Part shown: in pieces, positions 20,775-30,589 of the stretch
Layout: the number at the start of each line of letters is the position of its first letter
Position numbering within the stretch: the first letter of the stretch is position 1
Assembly (NCBI GenBank): GCA_002753515.1
Contig: PEAK01000004.1
Location: 1-64,000, forward strand
DNA: 64,000 nt
Source: Magnetococcales bacterium
GTDB lineage: Bacteria > Pseudomonadota > Magnetococcia > Magnetococcales > UBA8363
Reading direction: 5' to 3'
Notes under the pieces: model-generated
What the model saw: only the letters and a program-made list of their open reading frames with translations
Told to the model about the DNA's origin: nothing
Databases searched by the model: none
Position numbers and translations under genes: made by a program

Positions 20775-20851
20775 GGGCTCGTAGTTCCGGTCACAAGAGA
20801 TGACGGGGTCATCGTTTCAATCGTATCATAAGATCGGAAGGACAACTGAAG

Positions 20852-21751
20852 TCAATCGTTTGTGCCCAACATGTGTCGCAGTTCGCGTCGAACGCCGTCT
20901 TGCCAGGGCGGCAAGTGCAAGGAGAAGGTCTTGCGAAACAGCTGGGTATCCAGACGCGAATTGGCGGGTCGTCGAGCTGGGGTTGGGTATTCGGCGCTGG
21001 TGATCGGGACCACGTCCTGGGGTTGGACCTTTAAAGGTTGATTTTTGGCCAAGGCTTCGCTGATGACAAGGCGGGCATAGTCGTACCAATTGGTTTCGCC
21101 GGAGGGGGCGACGTGGTAGATTCCAAAGGGGAAAGATGATGGACCCGTAAGTTGGTAACGTTGAACGAGCAAAGCGGTTAAATCGGCCAGCAAGGTGGCG
21201 GAAGTGGGTACGCCGATCTGGTCGGATACAATGCGCAAATGATCCCGCGTAGCAGCCAAACGCAGAATGGTCTTGGCAAAGTTGGCCCCATGTGCCCCGA
21301 CAACCCAACTGGTGCGCAAAATGAGGAATCGGGATGTGGCTTGTGCCAGGAGGAGTTCCCCCTTGAGCTTGCTTTGCCCGTAGGTATTGAGGGGGTTGGT
21401 AGCATCGGTTTCCCGGTATGGGCTTTGTTGGCTGCCATCGAAAACATAGTCGGTGGAATAATGCACCACCAGGGCACCTGTCTTGGCAGCTTCCTGAGCC
21501 AAAATGCCCGTGGCCGTGGCATTGACGGCAAACGCCAAATCCGGGTTCGTTTCCAACTGGTCCACTGCAGTGGCTGCTGCGGCATTGACAATGATATCGG
21601 GTTGAACCTGCTGTACCAGCCGGGCAACCGATGCCCCCTGGGCGAGATTGCAGTCTTCCTGGTCAACGGCGATGACCTGGCCCAGTATCGCCAGGGAGCG
21701 TTGCAGTTCAAAGCCAACCTGACCATTCTTGCCTGTGAGCAATAGTTTCAC
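20852..21751 (-). CDS. rmlD: dTDP-4-dehydrorhamnose reductase
   Basis: MKLLLTGKNGQVGFELQRSL, YSTDYVFDGSQQSPYRETDATNPLNTYGQSKLKGE. Confidence 0.92.
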   Translation of the reverse strand: MKLLLTGKNGQVGFELQRSLAILGQVIAVDQEDCNLAQGASVARLVQQVQPDIIVNAAAATAVDQLETNPDLAFAVNATATGILAQEAAKTGALVVHYSTDYVFDGSQQSPYRETDATNPLNTYGQSKLKGELLLAQATSRFLILRTSWVVGAHGANFAKTILRLAATRDHLRIVSDQIGVPTSATLLADLTALLVQRYQLTGPSSFPFGIYHVAPSGETNWYDYARLVISEALAKNQPLKVQPQDVVPITSAEYPTPARRPANSRLDTQLFRKTFSLHLPPWQDGVRRELRHMLGTND

Positions 21752-22084
21752 GAAAACAACTCCATGGTGTGTGGCGATGCCTATGCGACAACCACCAGCT
21801 GATGTACGGCTTTAAGAATCGATGTTTTTTCCCTTCCCGGGACACCATGATCAAGAATAATAACCAATTCCTGTTCATTTTAAATGGGAAAATCGTTATG
21901 CTTGGTAGGCACTATTGAGAGTACGGCTTCGTAAACAGGCAACGGGCGGTTGGGGGATGGTGTGTGCTGTCGGGGTATGAAATGGCCATCCGCTGTGGTC
22001 GATAATGTTTCAGAAAGGGACCATCGTCGGTTGGCATGATGGGTGTGGAATGGTCCAACACGCTGGTCTTGGAGGATATGTTCA

Positions 22085-22309
22085 ATGTTACGTTATCTTC
22101 TTTACGGGATCCTTTCCTATGTGGGGTATCGTCTGATCATGCATTTCCTCTTTGGTCAGAAACCTGAAAAAAAAAGGGATGCCTCTGGGATGAAGAGTGG
22201 GGATGATGTGCTGGTTTCCTGTGCTGTTTGCCGAACGCGTGTTCCCAGGCAGTTGATGGTACAACGACCGCATGGGCTTTTTTGCAGCTTGGCCTGTGCC
22301 GATTCTTAA
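22085..22309 (+). CDS. Small PP0621-like protein with Cys motifs
   Basis: MLRYLLYGILSYVGYRLIMHFLFG plus VSCAVCRTRVPRQ...FCSLACADS. Confidence 0.55.
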   Translation: MLRYLLYGILSYVGYRLIMHFLFGQKPEKKRDASGMKSGDDVLVSCAVCRTRVPRQLMVQRPHGLFCSLACADS

Positions 22310-22358
22310 GTCCAAGTAAAAGTCATTGAGGAATTCCCCACGTAAAAGGTAACGCGTT

Positions 22359-23255
22359 ATGTCGGCATCACCACCCGAGGTGACCCTGGTATTGCCCGCT
22401 TACAATGAAGCGATGGTGATCAATTCGGTCATTGCTGCACTGAAGGCGACTTATCCAGACTGGGAAATTCTGGTGGTGGACGATGGTTCTTCGGATGCTA
22501 CGCATGATGCCGCCTTGCAGGCGGGAGCGCGGGTGATTCGCCACCCGAAAAACATGGGCAATGGAGCTGCGGTTAAAACTGGGGCTCGGCACGCACGGGG
22601 GCATTATTTAATTTTCATGGATGCCGATGGGCAGCATGGAGTGGAGTTGCCCGGGCAAATGCTGCCCTTTCTCCATGAGGGTTACGATATGGTGGTGGGG
22701 GCCAGGGCGCGGGAAACTCATGCTGGATTGCCTCGGCGTTTGGGTAATGCCGCCCTTAATCGATTTGCTTCACTGATGACGGGCCAACCCATTCCTGATT
22801 TGACTTCTGGCGTGCGGGCGGTGCATGGCGCTACTTTCAGACGCTTTTTGTATCTGTTGCCCAATGGTTTTTCCTATCCGACAACCATCACCATGGCATT
22901 CATGCGTTCGGGACTTTCCGTGGTTTTTCACCCCATTCGGGCCAAGCCGCGCAAAGGGGTCAGCAAGATCAAATTTTTGCGTGATGGCAGCCGATTTTTG
23001 ATCATTATCATGAAAGTGGTTACGCTCTATTCGCCGATGCGCATCTTTTTGCCGGTGAGCCTTGCTTTTTTCGGGACTGCTTTGGGATGGTACATCCATG
23101 TCTACTTGGCGTCAGGGCGTTTGACCAATATGCCGGTGCTGTTGTTTACCGTGGCCGTGATGGCGTTCTTGATCGGTTTGGTTTCGGAACAGATTACGGC
23201 TTTGCATTTGTCTCTGTCGCATTTGGGCAGAGAGGAGGAAGAGAAGGGCGGGTGA
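22359..23255 (+). CDS. Glycosyltransferase family 2 (dolichyl-phosphate mannosyltransferase-like)
   Basis: VTLVLPAYNEAMVINSVIAAL, LIFMDADGQHG, C-terminal TM pair. Confidence 0.88.
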   Translation: MSASPPEVTLVLPAYNEAMVINSVIAALKATYPDWEILVVDDGSSDATHDAALQAGARVIRHPKNMGNGAAVKTGARHARGHYLIFMDADGQHGVELPGQMLPFLHEGYDMVVGARARETHAGLPRRLGNAALNRFASLMTGQPIPDLTSGVRAVHGATFRRFLYLLPNGFSYPTTITMAFMRSGLSVVFHPIRAKPRKGVSKIKFLRDGSRFLIIIMKVVTLYSPMRIFLPVSLAFFGTALGWYIHVYLASGRLTNMPVLLFTVAVMAFLIGLVSEQITALHLSLSHLGREEEEKGG

Positions 23256-23279
23256 CAGCGTGACAATGTCTAATCCTGT

Positions 23280-24362
23280 ATGGCTGCCATGACTCCTTCT
23301 GGAAGACCCCACAGTGTCTGTTATTTGTTGGCTTACCGCGAGCCTGACTATATCCGCACCCGCACCATCGTATCGGCTTTGCAAACCGTTCCAGGTTTGC
23401 GCACGCTGAGAGTAATCAATCGTTCTCGAGGTTGGTGGCGTTATTGCGAATTGTTATGGGGTCTGATGATGATTCGTATGCGTCAGGATCCTGAGACCTA
23501 CATTCTTGGGTTTCGTGGCCATGAAATGTTTTGGCCGGTACGTTGGCTGACCTGGGGCCGTGTATTGATTTTTGATGCCATGATGTCTCCCTATGGAGCC
23601 ATTCGCGATGAGGGCAAATTGGGAAAATGGGGCTACCTGTTGGCGGGTGTGGTCAAACTGCTGGAACGGGGAATCCTGAAACATGCGGACCAAATATGGA
23701 CTGATACCCGACGGCATCGTTGTTGGATGATGGAAACCTTTGCAATCCCGGGAGAGCGCATCGTGGTTGTCCCGGTTGGGGCGGTGGAGGGGTTGTCAAT
23801 TCGCGAACAACCGATGAAAGAGGCCCCATTTAACGTCCTTTTTTACGGTACCTTTCTCCCGTTGCACGGGGTTGAGACCATTTTCAAGGCGGCTTGGCTT
23901 TTGCGTGATCAACAGGTTCGTTTTACTATTATTGGTGGTCGTCCTGATTTGGCCCAGTGGATTCGTCAGGAGGTGAAACGCTGCGAAGGGTGTGTTGACT
24001 ATCGGGAGCGGGTGCCATTTGCTGATTTGATCAATTGTTATATTCCCGGGTCTGATCTTTGTTTGGGTGGGCCGTTTGGTGATACCCCCCAAGCGGCCCG
24101 GGTTGTGACCGGTAAGACACAGCAATGCTTGGCATTGGGTAAACCAGTTGTTCTGGCGCACCCGGATCCCGAAGATGGGTTTAGGGATCGTTATAATTGC
24201 TTGGTTGTTCCCCCGGCAAATCCTGATGCCCTTGCAGCGGCGATTGCATGGGCCAGGGATCATCCTGCAGAATTGTTGGCTATTTCTCGCAGGGGATTGT
24301 CGTTATACGAACACCATTTCAGTATCAATGTAGTTCGCAGAATGATCGAGACGCACGTTTAG
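23280..24362 (+). CDS. Glycosyltransferase (group 1/GT4-like)
   Basis: FNVLFYGTFLPLHGVETIFKAAWLL, GKTQQCLALGKPVVLAHPDPEDGF. Confidence 0.75.
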   Translation: MAAMTPSGRPHSVCYLLAYREPDYIRTRTIVSALQTVPGLRTLRVINRSRGWWRYCELLWGLMMIRMRQDPETYILGFRGHEMFWPVRWLTWGRVLIFDAMMSPYGAIRDEGKLGKWGYLLAGVVKLLERGILKHADQIWTDTRRHRCWMMETFAIPGERIVVVPVGAVEGLSIREQPMKEAPFNVLFYGTFLPLHGVETIFKAAWLLRDQQVRFTIIGGRPDLAQWIRQEVKRCEGCVDYRERVPFADLINCYIPGSDLCLGGPFGDTPQAARVVTGKTQQCLALGKPVVLAHPDPEDGFRDRYNCLVVPPANPDALAAAIAWARDHPAELLAISRRGLSLYEHHFSINVVRRMIETHV

Positions 24363-24669
24363 CATGGGATGGTGTTGTATTTCCCCCGATCGGCATGCTG
24401 ACATGATATGGCGGGGGATGACGTTCATTTCTTATGTTGCCAATGGCATAGTCAATGCTCCAAAATCATGGACAATCATGCAATGGAACCGTTTTGGCTT
24501 TGATTCTTTTGTCCAATGGGCGTAATGTCCACTTGCTAGAATGTCGTGTTTTTGTTTGAAACTGCGCAGTTCTTGGTTGTGTGGTCTCGTGTTCGTGCCT
24601 TGTTACCCATCGGGTACGCTTCTATCGCAAGGTGCTGACGATGGGAAACATAATGTCAGGAGATGCCCG

Positions 24670-25227
24670 TTGAATTCCGTGCCAACAGATTCTTCTTCCA
24701 CAGAAAAATGGTATGTTATCCGTACTAAGCCACGTCAGGAACACGTGGCGGTACGTAATCTTGAGGACCAGGGATATCACTGTTTTTTTCCCAGAATTCA
24801 AGCGCGGCGTACACGGCGGACCAAGCGAGTGTTCCTATTGGAGCCTTTTTTCACCAGTTATCTTTTTGTCCATTTGGATCTGGATCAGGTCAATACCGCG
24901 CCGATCCGTTCAACCCCGGGGGTGGCGGGTTTTGTGCGTTTTGGCAGCTATGTACCGCCAGTCAGCGACGAACTGGTCAATGATTTGATTGAGCGAGCAG
25001 ACGAGAACGGTGTTTTGTCCCTGCCGGAACCAGATTTTTTGCCTGGCCAGGTTGTGACGATTATGGACGGACCCATCGCTGGATATGAAGCCATTTTTCA
25101 GAGCAGAAACGGTCATGATCGTGCGATGCTCTTGATTGGAATGCTTGGCGGAGAAATCAAAGTTCAAGTCCCTGTCGCCGTACTTAGCCCCCAGCCGACG
25201 CTGAAAAATTGTGATGCCATTCCTTGA
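24670..25227 (+). CDS. rfaH: NusG N-terminal/KOW transcription antiterminator, RfaH-like
   Basis: KWYVIRTKPRQEHVAVRNLEDQGYHCFFPRIQARRTRRTKRVFLLEPFFTSYLFVHLDL and KOW-like GQVVTIMDGPIAGYEAIFQS; ORF track begins at 24541 but homology starts near TTG 24670. Confidence 0.88.
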   Translation: MNSVPTDSSSTEKWYVIRTKPRQEHVAVRNLEDQGYHCFFPRIQARRTRRTKRVFLLEPFFTSYLFVHLDLDQVNTAPIRSTPGVAGFVRFGSYVPPVSDELVNDLIERADENGVLSLPEPDFLPGQVVTIMDGPIAGYEAIFQSRNGHDRAMLLIGMLGGEIKVQVPVAVLSPQPTLKNCDAIP

Positions 25228-25472
25228 CATGATGAACAGATTGCTGGTATATTTAACGTTTGCCAGTACGCAATTTACATATTTTTTATTTTCAAGCGAT
25301 GAGTTTTGTTTAATAATCTTAATGTCTAAACAAGAGCGACAGCGTATTAAGTTGGTAAAATCGTTCGCCTTGACCCCTAAGAAGTACATGGGGGAAGTTT
25401 GAAGTTATAGTGATTTTACAGAGATTTTCTTAACTATCCCACGTAACTGCACTTGCCGAACTGATGCAGTAT

Positions 25473-25484
25473 GGCGGTAGCGTG
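25473..25484 (+). promoter_or_regulatory. ops element GGCGGTAGCGTG (JUMPStart core)
   Basis: Exact match to the ops core, between the RfaH-like gene and rmlB, in transcriptional orientation. Confidence 0.8.
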
Positions 25485-25793
25485 CCTGAGACACTGGTTT
25501 GTTTCGCATATTAAGAGGAGTGCCCCTCAGTTATAATTCGGAATAAAAAGAACGGAGTCTATTTTTTTTATTAGTTTTGCTTAATCGTTGTAACAAAAAA
25601 TACATTGAAATACGTGCTTTAAATTTGAGCGAAAGTGCTATTGTTTGCGAAATATTCAATATAATGGGTGCGGTAAATCCATCAACTACAGTAGCTATGA
25701 ACCCACAGGTTATGATGAATAAGCGCTGTCTCACCAATACCGATTTTCAATAAACCACCGCCCCATGAAGAGTGACTCTCAAATATTTTCTGT

Positions 25794-26861
25794 ATGAAAA
25801 CCGTCTTCATCACTGGAGGCGCTGGCTTCATCGGCTCTGCGTTGGTGCGTCTTTTGATTGCCGAAGGCAACTGGAGGATCGTTAATATCGACAAACTGAC
25901 CTACGCCGGTAACCTGGAGTCATTGGCCTCGGTTTCCGACTCCCCGCGATATTGCTTTGTCCACGCAGATATCTGTGACCGTGCTACCATGAATATCCTG
26001 TTCTCCGAGCATCAACCTGATGGTATTATCCATCTTGCCGCCGAATCCCACGTTGATCGCTCCATTCACGGACCCGGAGATTTCGTCCAGACCAATATTA
26101 CCGGCACCTATACCTTGCTCGAAGTTGCCAGGGGCTACTGGTCCGGTCTCTCGGGTGAAGCGAAGTCCCAGTTCCGTTTTCACCATGTATCTACCGATGA
26201 AGTCTATGGATCTTTGGGGGAAACCGGACTCTTCACCGAAATTACTCCCTATCAACCCAACTCTCCGTATTCGGCTTCCAAAGCTGCTTCCGACCATCTT
26301 GTTCGTGCTTGGCACCATACCTATGGGTTTCCAGTCGTAACCACCAATTGCTCCAACAATTACGGTCCTTGCCAATTTCCGGAAAAGCTCATTCCCCTGA
26401 TGATCCACAACGCCGTCAGCGGTAAGCCATTACCCATTTATGGCAAAGGGGACAACATTCGCGACTGGCTTTATGTTGATGATCACGTACGCGCCCTGTG
26501 CCTTGTTTTTGAAAAAGGAACTTTGGGCGAGGTCTATAATATCGGTGGCCATAACGAAAAGACCAACCTGGAGGTTGTCGATACCCTCTGCGCCCTTCTG
26601 GATGAACTTTGTCCCAGGGCAGATGGCCTACACTATAGTGCCCTCAAGACCTATGTTGCTGATCGCCCCGGTCACGACAAACGTTACGCCATTGACGCCA
26701 GCAAAATTGGTCGTGATCTGGGCTGGAAGCCGCAGGAAACTTTTGAGACCGGGCTCAAGAAAACCGTCCAGTGGTACCTCGATAACCCCAAGTGGGTCGC
26801 TCGCGTTGTCTCCGGTGAATACAAAACCTGGACCGACAAGAATTATGGGAGCCGAGTATGA
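25794..26861 (+). CDS. rmlB: dTDP-glucose 4,6-dehydratase
   Basis: [64 protein letters not shown]. Confidence 0.96.
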   Translation: MKTVFITGGAGFIGSALVRLLIAEGNWRIVNIDKLTYAGNLESLASVSDSPRYCFVHADICDRATMNILFSEHQPDGIIHLAAESHVDRSIHGPGDFVQTNITGTYTLLEVARGYWSGLSGEAKSQFRFHHVSTDEVYGSLGETGLFTEITPYQPNSPYSASKAASDHLVRAWHHTYGFPVVTTNCSNNYGPCQFPEKLIPLMIHNAVSGKPLPIYGKGDNIRDWLYVDDHVRALCLVFEKGTLGEVYNIGGHNEKTNLEVVDTLCALLDELCPRADGLHYSALKTYVADRPGHDKRYAIDASKIGRDLGWKPQETFETGLKKTVQWYLDNPKWVARVVSGEYKTWTDKNYGSRV

Positions 26862-27769
26862 AACGCAAAGGTCTCATCCTCGCGGGCGGGTCTGGCAGCC
26901 GACTGCATCCGGTGACCCTAGCTGTTTCCAAGCAATTGCTGCCGGTGTACGACAAGCCAATGATCTACTACCCGCTGACCACACTCATGCTGGCCGGGAT
27001 CCAGGATATCCTGCTCATCTCCACCCCGCAAGATACCCCTCGCTATCAGCAACTATTGGGGGATGGCAGTCAATGGGGAATCAACCTTCAATACGCCGTC
27101 CAACCCAGACCGGATGGACTGGCGCAGGCCTTCATCGTTGGCCGGGAGTTCGTTGGTAATAATCTCAGCGCCCTGATACTTGGCGACAATCTATTTTATG
27201 GTCATGATTTTGCGGATCAACTGCAGTCAGCGGCAAAAGTTGACGTAACCGATAGGAATCCCCATGAGGCAGTGGGTGCTACAGTATTCGCGTATGCTGT
27301 GAGAGACCCGGAACGTTATGGTGTTGTTGCCTTTGACGCAACCGGCAGGGCGATCAGCATTGAAGAGAAACCCAAGCAGCCCAAGTCACGTTATGCGGTC
27401 GTAGGTCTTTATTTCTACGATCAGCAAGTCTGCGATATTGCCAAGAATCTGAAACCATCCCCTCGTGGTGAGTTGGAGATCACTGACGTCAACCGGGTGT
27501 ATTTGGAGAAAGGTCAACTCCGGGTTGAAATTATGGGTCGGGGAATGGCCTGGCTGGATACGGGTACGCACGAGTCTTTACTTGCCGCAAGTCATTTTAT
27601 CCAGACGATCGAAACCCGTCAGGGGCTCAAAGTGGCTTGTCCGGAAGAGGTGGCTTGGCGGCAGAAATGGATCGATGATGACAAACTTGCCCGGTTGGCG
27701 GAGCCATTGGCCAAGAGCCAGTATGGAAAATATCTGCATGGCCTTCTCTATGATAAGGTGTATGGATGA
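26858..27769 (+). CDS. rmlA: Glucose-1-phosphate thymidylyltransferase
   Basis: [37 protein letters not shown]. Confidence 0.96.
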   Translation: MKRKGLILAGGSGSRLHPVTLAVSKQLLPVYDKPMIYYPLTTLMLAGIQDILLISTPQDTPRYQQLLGDGSQWGINLQYAVQPRPDGLAQAFIVGREFVGNNLSALILGDNLFYGHDFADQLQSAAKVDVTDRNPHEAVGATVFAYAVRDPERYGVVAFDATGRAISIEEKPKQPKSRYAVVGLYFYDQQVCDIAKNLKPSPRGELEITDVNRVYLEKGQLRVEIMGRGMAWLDTGTHESLLAASHFIQTIETRQGLKVACPEEVAWRQKWIDDDKLARLAEPLAKSQYGKYLHGLLYDKVYG

Positions 27770-28308
27770 AGGCTATTCCAAGTGCTATCCGGGATGTGAT
27801 CCTGCTTGAACCGAAAATTTTTGGTGACGAACGCGGCTATTTTTACGAGAGTTGGAACCATCGTACGTTGAAAGAACTCGGTATCGAAGCGAACTTTGTG
27901 CAAGACAATCACAGTAAGTCGGTCAAAAACGTGCTGCGAGGGCTGCACTATCAGATCAAGAATCCACAGGGGAAGTTGGTGCGGGTGATTGCCGGTGAGG
28001 TCTACGATGTGGCGGTGGACTTGCGTAAGTCGTCATCAACATTTGGTCAATACGTTGGCTTCACGCTTTCCGTGGAAAACAAACGCATGGCGTGGATTCC
28101 GCCAGGATTTGCTCATGGTTTTTGTGTAACCTCCGAGTCTGCTGAATTCCTCTATAAGACGACCGACTTTTGGTTTCCAGAGTTTGAGCGTACACTGTTG
28201 TGGAACGATCCTTATCTGAAAATTGATTGGCCTCTAACAGTACCTCCGGAACTGGCCGCAAAAGATGCAAATGGCGTCCAATTTGTGGATTGTGAAACGT
28301 ATGACTAA
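27766..28308 (+). CDS. rmlC: dTDP-4-dehydrorhamnose 3,5-epimerase
   Basis: [56 protein letters not shown]. Confidence 0.95.
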   Translation: MKAIPSAIRDVILLEPKIFGDERGYFYESWNHRTLKELGIEANFVQDNHSKSVKNVLRGLHYQIKNPQGKLVRVIAGEVYDVAVDLRKSSSTFGQYVGFTLSVENKRMAWIPPGFAHGFCVTSESAEFLYKTTDFWFPEFERTLLWNDPYLKIDWPLTVPPELAAKDANGVQFVDCETYD

Positions 28309-28964
28309 ATGAAAGATCCTGCGGCATTCGCTGTATCATGTGTATGCTGGAGTGGATGACGTTCAAGTATTGGAAAAACAAAATTTTCGATTAGATATAA
28401 ACCACGCCCAGATTGAAATTTGTAGTTCTTTTTTTTCGGACGTGGCATCCTTCAACAACTTGTAATTTCGGAAAAATGGTGCACCTGGTAAAGGTCAACC
28501 TCGTTGGTTGGAACCAATCGCCGGATGATTTTCGGATTCTGTCATTAAATATTTGGACCCGGTAGATTTTATACTGAGGAAGAGCTACCCACTGTTTCTT
28601 GCTAGGGAGGCTATTAACGAAATGTTTGGCCTCGTGAACAGGGGTGTTTTAAACCTCAAGGTACCGATTGAAACGGAGGTGGTCAATGCTGGGGAGCAAA
28701 TCGCCGAGGGATAAATTGTTTGGGTTCATAGAGTCGATATATAATGCGAGAGGAGAGGAGGCATCACATCTGCATTCCACCCATCGGATAGTTACCCAAA
28801 ATTCCTTATAAAACGCAGTCCGACGATTTAAGAGGGCGTCAGGAATGCAGCTAATAGTGATTTGTTCGCGATGGCTGTTTGTAACATTCATGCTGAAGCA
28901 GCACAAAAATCTCTGAAGCCTATTGCTTAACGCGCCAAGCCCGATGAGGAAACATCTAATTGGA

Positions 28965-29034
28965 GAGTCGTGTGTGGGAGTACCGCCGGCACGTTTCGCT
29001 GGGTGGGGTGACGAAATTCTCGCTACCACTATCT
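28965..29034 (+). ncRNA. Group II intron domain V/VI remnant
   Basis: GAGTCGTGTGTGGGAGTACCGCCGGCACGTTTC domain V-like hairpin, then GACGAAATTCTCGCTACC; aligns with the 31.2 kb intron end. Confidence 0.6.
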
Positions 29035-29049
29035 TGAAAGTCATTAATT

Positions 29050-29868
29050 ATGATTAGATATATTGCAAATAAAATACACTGGATATTATCAAGTCAGTTT
29101 GGATTTGATTTTCTAAAATTTATGAAATCAGTGCGTGGATTGCCTATATTTCTACGGGATTGGATAATATTCCGAAAAAGGTTTGATGGGAATATGAGAT
29201 TCATGCCCTGTTTGCATGACCGCTATGAGGAAGGTGGTACAACCAAGAGTGAATATTTCTGGCAGGATTTGTCAGTTGCGCAGGCTATTTATGCTGCAAA
29301 TCCAATTAAACATGTAGATATTGGTTCGAGGATAGACGGTTTTGTAGCGCATATTGCCAGTTTTCGCAATTGTGAGGTTTTCGATATACGGCCTGTCAGC
29401 ACGATAATCCCCGGCGTAGTGTTCTGTCAGGCCGACCTGATGGCGTCAGAGCCGCTGCCGATGGCTGAAGATGGTGGTTATTGCGATTCGCTATCATGCT
29501 TGCATGCGATTGAGCACTTTGGCCTTGGTCGCTATGGTGACAAGCTTGATCCAAAAGGGTATCAGCAAGGAATTGGCAATATGGCCTTACTATTACGGCC
29601 TGGAGGAACATTTTATCTTTCTACTCCAATTGGACATGAGAGAGTTGAGTTTAATGCGAATTGGGTATTTGAACCTCTAACAATAGTTCGCTGTGCCGAA
29701 GGTTTTGGTTTAGCGTTAACAAAACTTATTGTAATTACTCCATTATATGGTGCCCAAGAGTCAGCAATTGATGTCGATACGTTAGCTAACCTAGCTACGG
29801 TGCGTTACCAACTCGGTTTATTTATTTTCACTAAAGAGGCTAAACTGCACCCAGCACGGGAAACGTAG
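29050..29868 (+). CDS. DUF268 family protein (methyltransferase-like)
   Basis: HVDIGSRIDGFVAHIASFRNCEVFDIRPVS, CLHAIEHFGLGRYGD, PGGTFYLSTPIG; C-terminal residues encoded by repeat copy 1. Confidence 0.75.
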   Translation: MIRYIANKIHWILSSQFGFDFLKFMKSVRGLPIFLRDWIIFRKRFDGNMRFMPCLHDRYEEGGTTKSEYFWQDLSVAQAIYAANPIKHVDIGSRIDGFVAHIASFRNCEVFDIRPVSTIIPGVVFCQADLMASEPLPMAEDGGYCDSLSCLHAIEHFGLGRYGDKLDPKGYQQGIGNMALLLRPGGTFYLSTPIGHERVEFNANWVFEPLTIVRCAEGFGLALTKLIVITPLYGAQESAIDVDTLANLATVRYQLGLFIFTKEAKLHPARET

Positions 29869-29992
29869 TTTCCCGGCGTCATCCCCGCGAAAGCGGGGAT
29901 CCAGAAAGTCAGGGAAGGTAGAAAAGTCCTCTGGATCCCCGCTTTTGCGGGGATGACAATAACTACACATTCCAAGATAGCTGCGGTTTAAC
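29841..29992 (+). repeat. ~152-bp TIR element, copy 1
   Basis: TAAACTGCACCCAGC...GTCATCCCCGCGAAAGCGGGGATCCAG...CTGGATCCCCGCTTTTGCGGGGATGAC...GATAGCTGCGGTTTAA. Confidence 0.88.
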
Positions 29993-30235
29993 TATAAATC
30001 CAAACGCTTGATAGCTTGAAGTATCAGAAAGCAATTTATCCGACTCTGGCTGTGTTTTTGGTAGCTTTTGGCTTACAGTTTTTGCTTACGGTGTGATTTG
30101 ACGCTTCGTGGCGGAAGAATTCACTTGAAGAGTTCTGGACAGCGTGAAAAATGAACAAGAACCAACTTCAGGGCGAACTTCTCATGGGGTCACGGCATCA
30201 CCCGAAAATAAGGTTTTACCTATTAAAGTATTTCG

Positions 30236-30382
30236 CTACCGGACACTTTTTCAAGTGGGTCATTTGTTTCCATTTTAATATCAACGCGTTGTCTTTCTGT
30301 GTGGGTGACCAAAAGCCTGATATCGGAAAACGGAACTATTTCAAGCTGTTAAGGCATTGCTAACCAAAAAAGTGTCCGGTAG
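30236..30382. mobile_element. 147-bp element with 16-bp terminal inverted repeats (IS-derived miniature)
   Basis: CTACCGGACACTTTTT at 30236 and exact complement AAAAAGTGTCCGGTAG at 30367. Confidence 0.6.
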
Positions 30383-30589
30383 TGGGTAAAGTATCTGAAA
30401 AACAAAATTTTATAACAGATCTGATCATGGAAAACAAAATAAACTATATGCCGATGCTCACAGGGGAAATCGGTCGGTTTGGATCTCATGCGCATGCTAT
30501 AAGGTTGAATGGACTTGATTTTTGGGTTTTGCCTTTGATTCCGGTTTTGACTTTTTTTTGCCCGAAGGGTATCATACTTTTGCATCCTA

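Noticed and set aside
25211-25402. 63-aa ORF containing MSKQERQRIKLVKSFALTPKKYMGEV
   Set aside because: Short, overlaps the RfaH-like gene end and lies in the putative leader; no recognised family, so not called as a gene.
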